Position numbers and translations under genes: made by a program
In this document: positions 1 through 20,142 of the stretch, one piece after another
Layout of the letters: each line of letters opens with the position of its first letter
Numbering within the stretch: position 1 is the first letter of the stretch
Notes under the pieces: generated by a model
Database searches by the model: none
Told to the model about the DNA's origin: nothing
What the model saw: the letters and a program-made list of their open reading frames with translations, nothing else
From: Aspidapion aeneum
Lineage: Eukaryota; Arthropoda; Insecta; Coleoptera; Brentidae
Direction: 5' to 3'
NCBI GenBank assembly: GCA_963576565.1
Contig: OY755046.1
Coordinates: 65,259,379 to 65,323,378 of the forward strand
DNA length: 64,000 bases

Positions 1-502
1 CACATTTGTCTTCTGTATCATTAGCTACAATTACTTCGTCATCAGCAAACTGTAGTGAGTTTATGTTAAATCGGTCATTAAGTTGTATTCCCATGCCGTG
101 TACTTTACGTTTCCAGTGTGTTAGAGCTACTGCGATATATATTTTAATAAGAGTTGCAGAGATAACACATTCCTGTATGTATGATTGAATTAGTTTGCTT
201 TAACACTGTCCATAAATTTTCTACTGGAACGGTATCATATGCTTTTTGTAGGTCCACAAAGGTAACATGAGTCTCTATATTTCTGGCACTTGTTTTCTCA
301 ATTACTTGTTTAAGACAAAAGACATTATCACTACAAGATCTGCCTGCACGAAATACAATTTTCTCTTCTTTTTCTTGTTCATGAAAATCATTCTCTATTA
401 GATCTTTAAGAATCCTACTGTACAATCTACTTAGAGTACTGGTTACTGAAATTCTTCTGTAATTGTTGCAATCCAGTTTGATTCCTTTTTTATGTATTGA
501 GG
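1..502 (-). mobile_element. LINE-A fragment (reverse transcriptase), split by a TIR insertion
   Basis: On the minus strand the translation shows the non-LTR reverse transcriptase motifs FRAGRSC, LKQVIEK and FVDLQKAYDTVP. The same family (called LINE-A here) recurs as minus-strand fragments near 24955, 37500, 46585 and 49200, and as a plus-strand 3' end near 5085. Comparison with the copy near 50450 shows that this copy was continuous with 1109-1210 before a 606-bp element inserted. It is degenerate, with frameshifts. Clade assignment is uncertain; an APE-type LINE is likely. Confidence 0.8.
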
Positions 503-1108
503 CAAGGCCAACATAAAAATAGAGGCCACGACCCTGAAAAAATCAGCTGTTCTCCCGGGGCTGAATTTTACATTGGGTCTTATGGGAGGTCAGACGTTTT
601 TTTATGATATTTTCAAAATGGCACTACAGATTTCCGCAAAATTTCAGTGAAATATTCTCAGACACCATCCCGATATTCCACCAAAGGTTTGTAAGGAAGC
701 AACATGATTAAAAGGTTAAAATCTTCAAGATTTAGCATTCCTTATTTTGAATTCAAATTACCCGCCATGTACCACATGCAAACTGTTATATTTGACATGT
801 ATTTGACTTTGTCATATGTGATTGTCACATTCGCTTCTGCTTTAAACTTAAGTTTTGTGTGAGCTTATGCTTATGCTTATGAATTAGGGCTTACTATACA
901 TTTAAAAAAAATGTTCTGCCAGAATAAAGTAAAAACAATCTCAAAAACGGCTTTATTTAAAAAAAATCAAATATCCATGAACCGTCACTCCAACTTCAAT
1001 ATTTTAAAGACAATCAGCTGTGTCGTAACGTGACCATCAAAAAAAATCAGCCCCGGATGTGACGTCAACAAAGTGGAGGATCGTGGCCCGTCCATTTTGA
1101 TAGCCCTG
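503..1108. mobile_element. Non-autonomous TIR DNA transposon with 7-bp target duplication
   Basis: The element is flanked by the direct repeat ATTGAGG (496-502 and 1109-1115). It begins CAAGGCCAAC and ends in the complement of CAGGGCTATC. About 33 bp of imperfect terminal inverted repeat includes GGCCACGAYCCT on both sides. A LINE-A copy near 50440 shows the empty target site. No transposase ORF is visible. CA ends with a 7-8 bp duplication are suggestive of the hAT group, which is inference. Confidence 0.75.
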
Positions 1109-1215
1109 ATTGAGGATATGAATTCAATTCTCCAATCATCAGGTACTAGATGTCCGTTTATGCATTAATTGATAATATATGTGAGAGCATTTCAGCCTTT
1201 ATTCCCCCAGGTCCG
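1109..1215 (-). mobile_element. LINE-A fragment, continuation past the insertion
   Basis: The segment continues the LINE-A copy of 1-502. It matches the sequence at about 50450-50570, including the stretch around ATCAGGTACTRGATGTCCG. The match stops near 1215. Confidence 0.7.
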
Positions 1216-1459
1216 CTAAACTTTTTTAACTATCAAAAACAGTCATTAGCATTCATAGATTTTGACCAAGATCTAATCCAATTAGTAATGTCAAACACTA
1301 TTATTCATAAAAATCGTATAAAACTTGGTCAAGCGGTTTCGGACAAATTGACGTTACGAGGACATTGCTAAGATAGGTCCAATTTTTTTAAATAAAAAGC
1401 AATACTAGGACTAACTAACTAACTTGCTTACATAAACTACATGTACCGCCACTTTTAAA
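1216..1459. other. Intron sequence without a recognised feature
   Basis: This is AT-rich. Around 1326-1345 the text CTTGGTCAAGCGGTTTCGGA resembles part of the body of the hairpin-ended CAGA elements, so a decayed relative may be present. No exon is supported. Confidence 0.4.
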
Positions 1460-2020
1460 ATACTCTGCCAATATATGGGCCCCTAAGCTCACACTAGGTA
1501 CTATAGTTATAGTGTACGTGTGAGCTAATATAACTAAAAACTGAAATATATTTTATTTAACTCCAGACTAAATTACCTTTTGTTTGATACCACACAAGCC
1601 ATGTTTTGACTTAAACTCAAATTTTTTAAATCTACCCCCACCCTTAAAAAAAATAAAAAACTAAAATGTATTTTGTTAAACTCCGGACTCAATTACCTTT
1701 CGTTTGATATCACACACGCCATATTTTCACTTAAACTCTAATTTTTAAAATATACCCCCACCCTTTTTTTTTAAATAAATTAAAATGTATTTTGTTTAAC
1801 TGCAGACTCAATTACCTTTCGTTTGATATCACACACGCCATATTTTCACATAAACTCTAATTTTTGAAATCTACCCCCACCCTTTTATTTGGTTTCTGTT
1901 CGGTGGATTTTGTTCATTTTTAAATGGGACCATCTCGACCCAAGACCCAGCCTAGGTACCAAATTTCATTAAAATCGGCCAAGCGGTTTTTGAGTTATGC
2001 GCGTTGGTCGTTACAGACAT

Positions 2021-2071
<51 letters not shown>

Positions 2072-2241
2072 TACAGACAGACAGACAGACAGACAGACGG
2101 CGCAACAAAAAAGTTTCAAAATCATCTGAAACGCAAAGATATATAAAAATTTTTGAAATCGGAGCAACTTTTTTTTTCTCGAAAAAATTAGGATCACCAT
2201 AGCTCACACTACTATAGTATAGTATATGTGTGAGCTAAAAA
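1460..2241 (+). mobile_element. Hairpin-ended repeat with internal CAGA microsatellite, copy 1 (DINE-1/HINE-like)
   Basis: Each end has a perfect hairpin with stem AGCTCACAC/GTGTGAGCT (1486-1526 and 2201-2236). The body has three ~119-bp internal tandem units (starting near 1559, 1678 and 1798), each ending in CTACCCCCACCC. A conserved block near 1918-2015 and a CAGA tract at about 2017-2097 follow, then a second conserved block. Two more copies lie at 2761-4756 (inverted) and 11497-12223. Two conserved blocks separated by a GTCT-type microsatellite plus a terminal hairpin is the known layout of Helentron-associated DINE-1 elements. The assignment is inference; no Rep/helicase is present. Confidence 0.65.
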
Positions 2242-2336
2242 ATCAAAACTGAAACTTATTAGGTAAGAATAGTAGAGTAAAAGAAATATATTGATTTTTA
2301 CTTTGTTAGACTTATGTCAATTAATTTTGTTTTCAG

Positions 2337-10679
<8,343 letters not shown>

Positions 10680-11496
10680 ATTAAAAATTTGTAAAATTTT
10701 GAAAAAAAACCTGTAAAATTACAAAAGTTACCCAAATCTAAAAATAATAAAAATTTTATAAATTTTTTGAAATATTAAGGAGCTTTTCTATTTTATAACG
10801 GTGCTTTTTTTGTTAATATATCTATTCTGAAAGTTTTAAATTTTTATTTAGGATATTAATCTATTTTAAAATTAGTTGTGCATGTCAAATTTACGTTTTA
10901 AAAATTTGACACGGTATTATACAGTTCCTATCATTATTTTTGAGACAACTTTTGACAACTTTTTTTCGTTGGCCTATGCTGTTTGTTATGATAAACAGCT
11001 GATAACTGTCAAAAAGTTATCTCAAAAATTATGATATGGAGTTTAATCCTATTGAAACTATTATTATATGTGTGATCAATATATTTTATAAATAATTGTA
11101 CAGTTTTAGTTTTTTGTTATTTATAAATATATTTTAGGATTTATTGAGTACTAGTCAAACAATTTTAGATTATTTGTTAAGTGTAATTTTAAAAATGGAA
11201 AATGTTTTTAATGATTATTGTTTTAATTATTATTACTTTAAATTTTATGAAAATAAAATGCATTCCAAGTTTTAATTCATATTTTTTTCCTAAATTTTTT
11301 GGAATATTAATATATAATAAAGTGGTTTATAAAGAAAATAAATGGCAATTTTCTTTAAATTTTTGTAAGTAAGAGTTATAGAAAATATTGTTTAGCAGCG
11401 ATTTAAGGAATAGCTCCTATGGAGTTTTTAGTAATAACAAAAAATATTGAGAAATACGTGCTCTACTATATTCGGAAACCCCCCCCCCCCTACAAA
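10680..11496 (+). other. 3' untranslated and downstream region of the RhoGAP gene
   Basis: No coding sequence is seen. Candidate poly(A) signals are AATAAA at 11252-11257 and A-rich variants closer to the stop. A short palindromic repeat lies at 10940-11036, and a C-run at 11481-11490 precedes the next repeat. Confidence 0.5.
10940..11036. repeat. Short palindromic repeat
   Basis: ATCATTATTTTTGAGA-type arms are inverted around a centre near CTATGCTGTTTGTTATGATA. A second copy in reverse orientation is at 21905-22005 (TTATCAGCTGTTTACTAC core). It is about 100 bp, a possible MITE. Confidence 0.6.
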
Positions 11497-12223
11497 AATA
11501 CTCTGCCAATATATGGGCCCCTAAGCTCACACAAGGTACTATAGTTATAGTGTACGTGTGAGCTAATATAACTAAAAACTGAAATATATTTTATTCAACT
11601 CCAGACTAAATTACCTTTTGTTTGATACCACACAAGCCATGTTTTGACTTAAACTTAAATTTTTGAAATCTACCCCCACCCTTAAAAAAAACAAAAAACT
11701 AAAATGTATTTTGTTATACTCCGGACTCAATTACCTTTCGTTTGATATCACACACGCCATATATTCACGTAAACTCTAATTTTTAAAATATACCCCCACC
11801 CTTTTTTTTTAAATAAATTAAAATGTATTTTGTTTAACTGCAGACTCAATTACCTTTCGTTTGATATCACACACGCCATATTTTCACATAAACTCTAATT
11901 TTTTTAATCTACCCCCACCCTTTTATTTGGTTTGTGTTCGGTGGATTTTGTTAATTAGTAAATGGGACCATCTCGACCCAAGACCCAACCTAGGTACCAA
12001 ATTTCATTAAAATCGGGCAAGCGGTTTTTGAGTTATGCGCGTTGGTCGTTACAGACAGACATACAGACAGACAGACAGACGGCGGAACAAAAAAGTTTCA
12101 AAATCATCTGAAACGCAAAGATATATAAAATTTTTTGAAATCGGAGCAACTTTTTTTTTCTCGAAAAAATTAGGATCACTATAGCTCACACTACTATAGT
12201 ATAGTAGTAGTGTGAGCTAAAAA
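11497..12223 (+). mobile_element. Hairpin-ended CAGA repeat, copy 3 (DINE-1/HINE-like)
   Basis: It has the same layout as copy 1: terminal hairpins at 11524-11564 and 12183-12218, three ~119-bp internal units with CTACCCCCACCC, and the conserved block TCGACCCAAGACCCAACC. The CAGA tract is very short (~7 units, 12050-12080). Confidence 0.65.
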
Positions 12224-12286
12224 TTAATGCACAAATATTTTTTTCGTCGTCCCTATTAGATTTATGCCCAGATCCAGGCTTGGTGG

Positions 12287-13000
12287 AATCCCATAAGACC
12301 AAAATGGCCAAACTTTAAAAATTCATATTCCAAAAACTATACAGCTTATTAACAAAAGCACCGAGTTGGAGTACGGTGGGGTCATAGAGATGCGAAAAAA
12401 CCACACCCTGAGTTAAGATTCGGAAAAATGTCATTTAGCGAATTTTAGGGTAGGGCATCCCATAAGTCCAAAATTGTCAAACTTTGAAAATTCATATTTT
12501 AAAAACTATATGGTTCATCAATAAAAGCACCAAGTTTCCGTATGGTGGGGCCATAGAGATGCGAAAAAACCACACCCTAAATTAAGATTCGGAAAAACGT
12601 CATTAAGCGAATTTTATGGTAGGGAATTCCATAAGACCAAAATAGTCAAACTTTGAAAATTCATATTTTAAGAACTATTCAGTTTATTAACAAAAGCACC
12701 GAGTTGCACTATGGTGGGGACCAAAAACATTCAATGAATTTCTTTGGTGGGGACAGAAATGCGAAAAAACTACACCCTAAGTTAAGATTCGAAAAACCGT
12801 CATTTTACGAATTTTAGGGTAGTGATCCCATAAGACCAAACTGGCCAAACTTTGAAAATTCACATTTCAAAAACTATACAGTTTATCAACAAAAGTACCG
12901 AGTGCAGTATGGTGGGGCTATAGAGATGCGAAAAAACCACACTCTAAATTAAGATTCGAAAAAACGTCATTTTGCGAATTTTAGGGTAGGGAATAGAAAA
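12287..13000 (+). repeat. ~169-bp tandem repeat, four degenerate units
   Basis: Units begin with CCATAAGWCCAAA at about 12291, 12460, 12629 and 12828 (spacings 169, 169, 199). Each contains CAAACTTTGAAAATTCATAT, AAAAGCACCGAGTT, GATGCGAAAAAACCACACCC and GAATTTTAGGGTAGGG. The last unit has a small internal insertion repeating the GGTGGGGACAGAAATGCG region. It may be a satellite fragment or part of a transposon. Confidence 0.85.
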
Positions 13001-13845
13001 AAATATATGCACTTTTAGTTAATAAATAAAGCCCCTCATGTTTTCGGCGTTATCTCAAAAAAAAATTCGTCAAAAGCAATATTTTCTCTAGCCATTGCTG
13101 CACGGGCTAGAAAGGTAAAAATTACAAAAGGGATTTTTAAAATTCAAAAAATGTATAAATTTAACATTATTTGCTTTGTATAAAGCCATGTTTCCATTAA
13201 AGCAAAATTGAGCAACGTTTTGTTGCCATTTGTTTCTTCGTGGTGCCGTAAAAATAAAACAGAAACACTTATAAACTTTTTGTTACCATTTAATCAACCA
13301 AAATCACCGGTTGTTTACTAATTTTTCCTGTTGTTTCAGCAAATAGTTATTTTTGTTGCCGTGAACATCAAAACATACACAAACAATGATAAACTTTTTG
13401 TTTGCATTGATAGCAACCAAAATTTAAAAAAATACTTTTTGTTTAATATTTGTTTCTTCTTGTTGTGGTAAACACAAAACTTTTAAAAACAATTATCAAC
13501 TTTTTATTTCTACGGCAACGGCAACACAACTTGTTTCTGTTTCGTCGCGTTGCCGACTTTCTTGCCGCTTAAATTGGAAATTGTCGGTAGGAAGCAAGAA
13601 CCTAATTGAGCAGCTTTTGATGTTTTCCCTAATTTCTCGGAAGCTAGGTAGGTAAACCTATGGAAATGTATAAAAAACAAAAGTCACATCTATGTTCCTA
13701 TCATTGTATATACAAAATAGAATAGCTATGTACAAATTCCAAACTTTAATTGCGTTTTTACTCCAGACAGAGGGAAGAGCAGGGCACGTTTGGCCGTGAG
13801 GCACTTTTAGCCATGGCAAATAAAATCTTAAATATTTGACATGTT
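13001..13845. other. Intergenic sequence, no gene seen
   Basis: At about 13190-13520 a loose repetition of TTTGTTGCC and ATAAACTTTTTGTT-like phrases suggests a decayed tandem repeat. Nothing coding is supported. Confidence 0.4.
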
Positions 13846-14316
13846 CTAGGGCCTCTTCTTATGCGTATTGGTTTGGTTCCTTTTTATGGTGAATAGGTGG
13901 TCAATTGTAATAAAATGTTTTCTGAAGCCTACTTGTTCTATTAATTGATCTCCGTCAAATTTTTTTAGGTCTGCTTTATCGCCTTTCTTGTGTAGAATAA
14001 TGGTTATGGTTTCTTTCCGGTTGTTTAGGATTACTTTTTCTTTTAGTATTTTATTCAGGAAAATATGGAGGGTATTAACTACAGCTTTACCACCGTACTT
14101 GAGCATTTCTTTCGTTACTCCGTCTTTTCCAGTTGATTTCTTATTTTTTATTTTCTTTAATGCTCTCTTATTTATTTCCGCTTTGCTTATTTTAGGTGTT
14201 TTGTTTTTATTCTTTATTTTTGTTTGGAGTTTCTTCATGCTTTTCACCGATGGTTGCCTTTTTGTTTTTGGTATAATTCTGTATACAATAGTTGCGTTAT
14301 ATTTATCCTCTTTAAC
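13846..14316 (-). mobile_element. LINE-B fragment (RT fingers region), interrupted by a hAT element
   Basis: The minus-strand translation shows KKSTGKDGVTKEMLKYGG, TITIILHKKGDKADLKKF and GFRKHFITIDHLFT, hallmarks of LINE reverse transcriptase, with an internal deletion before the GFRK segment. Continuity resumes after 15529. Confidence 0.75.
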
Positions 14317-15520
14317 CATTGGCGTAGCTAGGGGGGGCCAGGGGGGGCCTGGCCCCCCCCCCCCTGATGTCCCTCAGGCCCCCCCTAAGATATTTTAGGC
14401 CTCCCCTACCGACTACTAGTAAACGAACATGACGCTGAAAATACATACTTTTCTATTATTATTCGGGAAATATTCAAATAAAATAGGTGCATTAAAATTT
14501 AAAATCATTCAGATAATGTTTACATTTCAGGAAAAAGCCCTTGTCTTGCGGAATTAGGCTTTTTTTCTTTAAATTATCGGTAACTTTTCGACACTTATGC
14601 AATTACCCGAAAATATTTTTTAAATTTAAACATAATTATGCATATTTAATATTTCATACATATTGGCGACATCTTGTAAAATATTCTAGAAGTGTAAGTT
14701 GAATTTCGCATTTAATAAAGACAGCGACCTTTGCCCCTCTGTTTCCGAAATCGGGTTGTAGATGTCGTAAGGTTATAAAAGACCTTTTTAAACTGTTTTT
14801 CTAAAATAAATATAATAATCTTTTTAGTTTTTTTGAGGTTAGCGTTTAGTGTCTTATGGAAATTTTCCGATTTTGGTGACAATTTCATAACCATTTTCAT
14901 ATTAAGTTTTCCCACGTCGTTAAATGGAATAAATTCGTCGAGCAATACCGGGAAATTTTTAATATTAATACTTCTGCTCTAAGAGCAGAAATGACCGTTT
15001 TAAAGAATTGTATTTTTCGGTTAAATCAAACTGTTGGTCATGATTCTATCAAACAACATATAGCAGAAAACACCTATCCAAACCTCTACCAACTTTTTAA
15101 AGTTGCGAGTATTCTTCCAATTTCAAGTGTAACTTGCGAGAGGTCTTTCTCTGCCATGAGGAGAGTTTTTAATTGGCTTAGAACAACTATGACTCAAGAG
15201 AGACACTTAGATTTGTCATTGTTATTCATAGAAAAAGATGTTGAGGTCGACTTAGACAGTGTGGTAGACGCTTTCAGTCAGCGACTTAGGAAACTTTCTT
15301 TGTAGAATTGCTGAATTACTTACTTCCTGTGTATACATATAAATAAGTTGGTAAATGTATTATTAAATTTGTTATATTAAAATATTAGAACATTTAATGC
15401 GCGTATTTTTTTTTATTAATTGCACACTTTGCACGACTCTTTAAAACCTATGTTTGCTTTTTGTTCAAGATAGACCGGAGCCACGGCCCCCCCTGAAAAG
15501 CAAGGCTAGCTACGCCAATG
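14317..15520 (+). mobile_element. hAT-type transposon relic with 8-bp target duplication
   Basis: The ends are CATTGGCGTAGCTAG and its complement CTAGCTACGCCAATG, flanked by a perfect 8-bp duplication TCTTTAAC (14309-14316 and 15521-15528). That is the hAT hallmark. C-rich and G-rich tracts lie just inside both ends. A C-terminal transposase ORF is at 14991-15305. Most of the catalytic core is missing, so it is non-autonomous. Confidence 0.88.
14991..15305 (+). pseudogene. hAT transposase C-terminal dimerisation domain
   Basis: A 104-codon ORF carries the hAT dimerisation signature: FKVASILPISSVTCERSFS, then MRRVFNWLRTTMTQERH and LDLSLLFIEKD. Similar domains occur in transposases and in host ZBED/ZMYM-like proteins. 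The position inside hAT TIRs identifies it as a transposase remnant; the RNase H-like catalytic part is deleted. Confidence 0.82.
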
Positions 15521-15528
15521 TCTTTAAC

Positions 15529-16409
15529 GTTAATTTCTATGATGTTCATATAATTATTTTAATTATTTCATATCTATCTAGAGTCGACCTCTTTGGAAAA
15601 TACATTTGCTCCTAAATGTCTGATTGGGTACATTCATTCAGAGGGTAAAACACTAATACAGAGTAAATAAAAACTTAAAATAACAAACTAAACAACTAAG
15701 GATAACGCACAGGGTTAGGCTTACATAAAAGTATATATTTATTTTGTTCCAAAATGTGCAAAGTCCTGATTGCCCTATTATATCAGTTGCGTTTAGTTAT
15801 TGCTTTTATGTTTGCATTTTTGGTAATAAAAATAAATAACATTTTTAAACAAAGGATTTTTTTAGTAGCTTCAAAAAAGTGTAGATTTTGTATTTTAAGG
15901 CAAATATGTAGAATATATATTTTAATATTTTTTGCTTAAAAACAAAAAAATGGCCGAAAGTGTCCCATTCTCCCCTATTATAGAATTGACGTCAAATTAA
16001 AACCACGTGAACCAAAGTGAACAAAAAAATTGGCAAAAAACGTCGAAGAAAGCTTTGCGTTTTTTAATTAAGATCAATAATATTAAGCGGCGTAGGATTT
16101 TTATTAACTACACTCAGTGGCGCGACTAAGGAAAGATTTTCGGTTAAAGCCTCCCCGAAAAGCTGGAAAATTAGCTTTTTAATATTTAAACTCCCCACTG
16201 ATCCCCCCTAAAATAATTTAACCACCCGCCCTTGTAAAGTGCGCCTTTGGCATAACTACTATTACATACTGGCCAAAATAATTTTTTTAAGTTGCTGTAC
16301 ATTTTTTTAATAAAAGCCTTGTTTTACAAATGTTTACATTTAGGTTTTCAGTAATTTGACATAAAGATTATTATTGAAGTTTGTTTATTAAGAAATATAA
16401 ATTACTTTC
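15529..16409. other. Intergenic sequence; short LINE-B remnant then nothing recognised
   Basis: The first ~70 bp continue the interrupted LINE-B copy. The rest is AT-rich with a CAGTGGCGCGACTAAGG motif at about 16125 that looks like a hAT-type end without a convincing partner. Confidence 0.4.
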
Positions 16410-17190
16410 GTGGCGAAACGGGCATAAAAAGATTTTGTTTCTCTTGTATTTTTCCGTGGGCACCTCGAAAGCTGTACAGTCCACCGACGGGGGTCCAAGA
16501 TCTAATGGACACCTATCCAGTGTTGACAGTTTACTATTTCGTCCTTAAGGGACTCTTCAGAACACTGCATGTTCAATGTGACCCTTTTTAAAGCTACAGA
16601 GACGGCATATGAATATTATCTTACGATGTTGGTAAAAGAACTAAATAAAAAAAGCCTGCGATACCGTTTGCTTTCACATAAGTGGCGACATCTACAAATA
16701 CAAAAGAAACTACCAGAGTCAAAATAAAAGGCAGGCAGATGGAACGAAAAATAGTACTCACGACAGTGACATTATTTGTTCCTCAGGTCGGGTCAATGCA
16801 TATTGCATTTTTTTCCGCCTTAGCAACGTTTTATGTCGAGTCAGCGGAGCGTGAGCCAAAAATACTACAAACGTGAAGTTTAGTACCCGTGAATTTGTAT
16901 TTGTAGATGTCGCCACTTATGTGAAAGCAAACGGTATTGCAGGCTTTATTATTTATTTCTCTTACCAACATCGTAAGATGAGATTCATATACCGTCTCTG
17001 TAGCTTTAAAAAAGTGTCACATTGACTATGCAGTGTTCTGAAGAGTCCCTTAAGGGCCAAACAGTTAACTGTCAACGCTTGATAGGTGTTCAATAGATCT
17101 TGGACCCCCGTGGGTGTACAGTTTTTGAGCTGCCCACGGAAAAATACAAGAGAAACAAAATCTTGACATGCCCGCTTAGCCATTAAAAAT
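16410..17190. repeat. Large inverted repeat (foldback), ~290-bp arms
   Basis: The left arm 16410-16705 is inverted at 16896-17190, with a loop of about 190 bp. Shared blocks include GTATTTTTCCGTGGGCA, GGTCCAAGATCTA, CTTAAGGGACTCTTCAGA and TTTGCTTTCACATAAGTGGC. A related partial copy lies at 57536-57720. Arm identity is imperfect (roughly nine in ten by eye). No TSD or coding region was identified. Confidence 0.8.
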
Positions 17191-17922
17191 GTTGTCTTTT
17201 TATTCAAGGATACTAAACTTCACGTTTATAAATTATTTTCGTTTTTTATAGTGTTTGGATTAACAAAAAAATACAACAACAGCAAAATTGCTTGATACAA
17301 TTCCGGTAAAACAAAATTTAAATAAGAATCGATTATATAATTTTATTTGCATGAACATTTTTAAAAAAGTTTCAAATTAGGTAAACTTTTGGTAACAGAA
17401 CTATGTTTTAACACTTTTTTATAGAATAAATTAAAAAATATAATTTATGCAGGCAACGGTATCAAAGTAAGGAATTCATTTTGATTTTTTGACGTAGTAG
17501 GTATATAAACGGACTTAGCACTTTTTTTGTAGTATTTTAAAAAAAAATCCTAAAGGGCAGGGTCTATTAGTTTTCTAAAAAAAAATCAAACAATTTAACA
17601 AATATTCAAGTTTTTAACAAGTTTACATATTTTTTTTTTAGTTTTGTTAGTTTGTGAATACCTTAAAAACTTTAAAGGTGAGTATCTAATTTTAAAATCC
17701 TTGTTACTTGTTAAAAGATTTTTTTTTAAATTATTTAACAGTTGATTGCTCCAAGGGTTAATGAAAAATGGTATTAAAATTAATAATAATAATATAACGG
17801 GGTTAATAATAATAACATAAACAAAATAGATTATGGAATAGATAATTAGACAATGGCGAGTCCAGAAGGGTTAGGGAGGACTGCGTACCCTATTCCTGTT
17901 ATTTTTTATTTTGATTGTTATT
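17191..17922. other. Intergenic AT-rich sequence, nothing recognised
   Basis: A short inverted repeat (ACTAAACTTCACGTTTAT at 17211-17228 against AAACGTGAAGTTTAGTA near 16869) links the start of this stretch to the foldback repeat. Otherwise there are only homopolymer-rich tracts. Confidence 0.4.
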
Positions 17923-18960
17923 ATCTATCTATCTATCTATCTATCTAGCCTTCTTCGAACCATCTTAGGACATGGGCCTCCGCCAATATCTTCCGTTCTT
18001 CTCGATCTGTCGCCGTGTTCATCCATCTAGCTTATGCATGTCTCTTCAAATCGTCCGCCCATCCCATTTGGGGTCTTCCCCTGCTTCTTTTATTTTCTCA
18101 AGGTTTCCAGGTTACAATACACTTGTTCCATCGATCGTCTTTCTGTCTGACCGGCAAATTTCCGTTTTAATTTTGCTACTTCTCCTCTTACATCCCTTAC
18201 TTTTGTTTTATGTCTTATCCATTCATTCCTTTTTCTATCTGTTAGCTTTACATGTAAAATTTGTATTTCCATTGATCTTTGGGTTTTTGTTACCTTATCC
18301 ATGTTTGATTGTGTAAGTGTCCAGTTCTGAGATCCATAGGTAAGTACAGGAAGGATACATTGATATTACACTTTCGTTTTGAAGTACTGAGGATATTTTT
18401 TATTTTTTCATATGTAGCTTAATTTACTGAATGCTGCCCAGGCCAATCTTACTCGTCTCTTGAACTCAGCCGTTTGGTTTTCCTTCTTTAGTTTCTATTT
18501 TCTCTTGGTTTATTCCGATCGTGATATCCTCATAGCTGTGCTTGTTATGACTTTAGTTTTAGTGCAGTTCACACTCAATATTTTTAGCTGCTGTATCCAG
18601 TTCTTCCAGCATTTTTATCAATTCTTCTTTCTTATCTGTTATTAAGTCGATATCATCAGCATATTGTAGGTGGTTCAAGAATTGTCCGTTTACTTTGATG
18701 CCTATTTCTTCCCAATCTAAGTTTTTAAAATCATCTTCTAGGGCCTGTCTCATACCTCTTCTTATGCGGATTGGCTTGGTTCTTTCGTGGATTTTGATTG
18801 ATGTTGTTGCTTCACTATATATATTGGCTATTAAGTCTGTGTATCTGTGATCTATTCGGCTATTAATTAAAGATGCTTTTACTGCCGAGTGCTCAATGCT
18901 ATCAAAAGCTTTTTCAAAGTCTATAAACGCGATATATAGTGGAATGTTGTATTCGTTAGT
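17923..18960 (-). mobile_element. LINE-B fragment with reverse transcriptase YADD region
   Basis: The 3' end borders an ATCT microsatellite (17923-17947). The minus-strand translation includes MDKVTKTQRSMEIQILHVKL, RKRNEWIRHKTKVRDVRGEV and FLNHLQYADDIDLITDKKEE, so the RT catalytic YADD motif is retained. It also includes the AFDSIEH block. It is 5'-truncated and frameshifted. Confidence 0.82.
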
Positions 18961-19384
18961 TGGTATAATGTGTAAATAATAACTTTTTTCAATTTCAATT
19001 TATTTACCAAAAATTATCTCTATGTACGCATTTTATTCGTCTGTGCCAAATTTTAAAGCTTCTTTGCAGTAATGATATTATTTGGAAATTATTTTCGATC
19101 GGAGTGAAAATTATTTCAAATTTTAAAATACGGAAATGTAGGCCAAGTGATACCTTTTTGTAATTTTTTTTTGTTTGCCCTTAATGTGCTGATTTTTTTA
19201 AATTACAGTTTTGTTTTAAAGTTAAACATTTAAAAAATAAACCTGTTCATTTTAAATAACAGATCGTTCTGCAACAAAATTTTTGGCGTGAAGTGGTTCT
19301 AATGCTAACAATTTTTTTTTTCAGTATGGTTAGGTTTCGAACTTAATCAGGTTTATATTGCAAACAATACCTTAAATAATTTTT
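18961..19384. other. Intergenic sequence, nothing recognised
   Basis: This is AT-rich with no coding or repeat structure that I can support. Confidence 0.35.
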
Positions 19385-19585
19385 GCGGTACCTTAAATCA
19401 TTGGCACACCCAGAAAGAGGGGGCCTCGTAGCCCGCCCCCCCAAACCTAAGATTTTTTTGGATATTTTCCAGATATTTCATAAATAAAAAATATAAAATA
19501 CGGCATTATGAGGCTTCGGCCCCCCCCCCCCTAGAGGCCTCGCCCTCCCCCCCTAAGACATACTCCTAGGCGCGCCACTCAAGGT
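19385..19585. repeat. Possible hAT-like MITE remnant
   Basis: ATTGGCACACCCAG at the left and the complement of AGTGGCGCGCCTAGG at the right enclose opposing G/C-rich tracts, resembling the layout of the element at 21484-21648. TIR identity is weak. Confidence 0.35.
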
Positions 19586-20142
19586 CTTTATGCTTTTACA
19601 CAGGTCGCACAGGTCACGGTCCCTAGAATTAGACCGGTCTTTGGATCCTATATTTATGTCGAATTTTTCACGTCACGTCACTGGTGGTCCAGCTGATTTT
19701 AGATATGATATGAACAACTAATATTTTTTGACAACTAAGGCAATTTCCCTACTGTTTTTTAGTATATTCTTATAAAATAATATTTTTAAAACATACCAGT
19801 CGTTACTTTTTTTAGCCCGCTTCATTTTTCTTTACACAAAAATTTAAATTCGAAGAAAATAATGTGTTCGTTTTAGCTTCAAAAGTAATTCGCTAACCTA
19901 CACCTTTGTTTACTTCCCAAGTTCTCGGTTTACCTTTGATACTAAACGATCACATTCACTTTGACTTGTATTTTAAGTTTTGTGCAATAAAAAATAAAGC
20001 GGGATAAAAAAAATAACGACATACGTCTAAAAAATTTCATTTTTGCCTTAGTTTTCAAAAAATTCAAAAAATATTAGCTGTTCATATCAATCTAACTTTT
20101 GTTTACAAAAATCAGCTGGATCACCAGTGACGTGAAAAATTC

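Noticed and set aside
12287..13000. CRISPR array
   Set aside because: Units are ~169 bp, degenerate, without unique spacers, and the DNA is eukaryotic.
15754..15939. 61-codon plus-strand ORF in the intergenic region
   Set aside because: It is a hydrophobic low-complexity translation of AT-rich DNA with no neighbours or domain.
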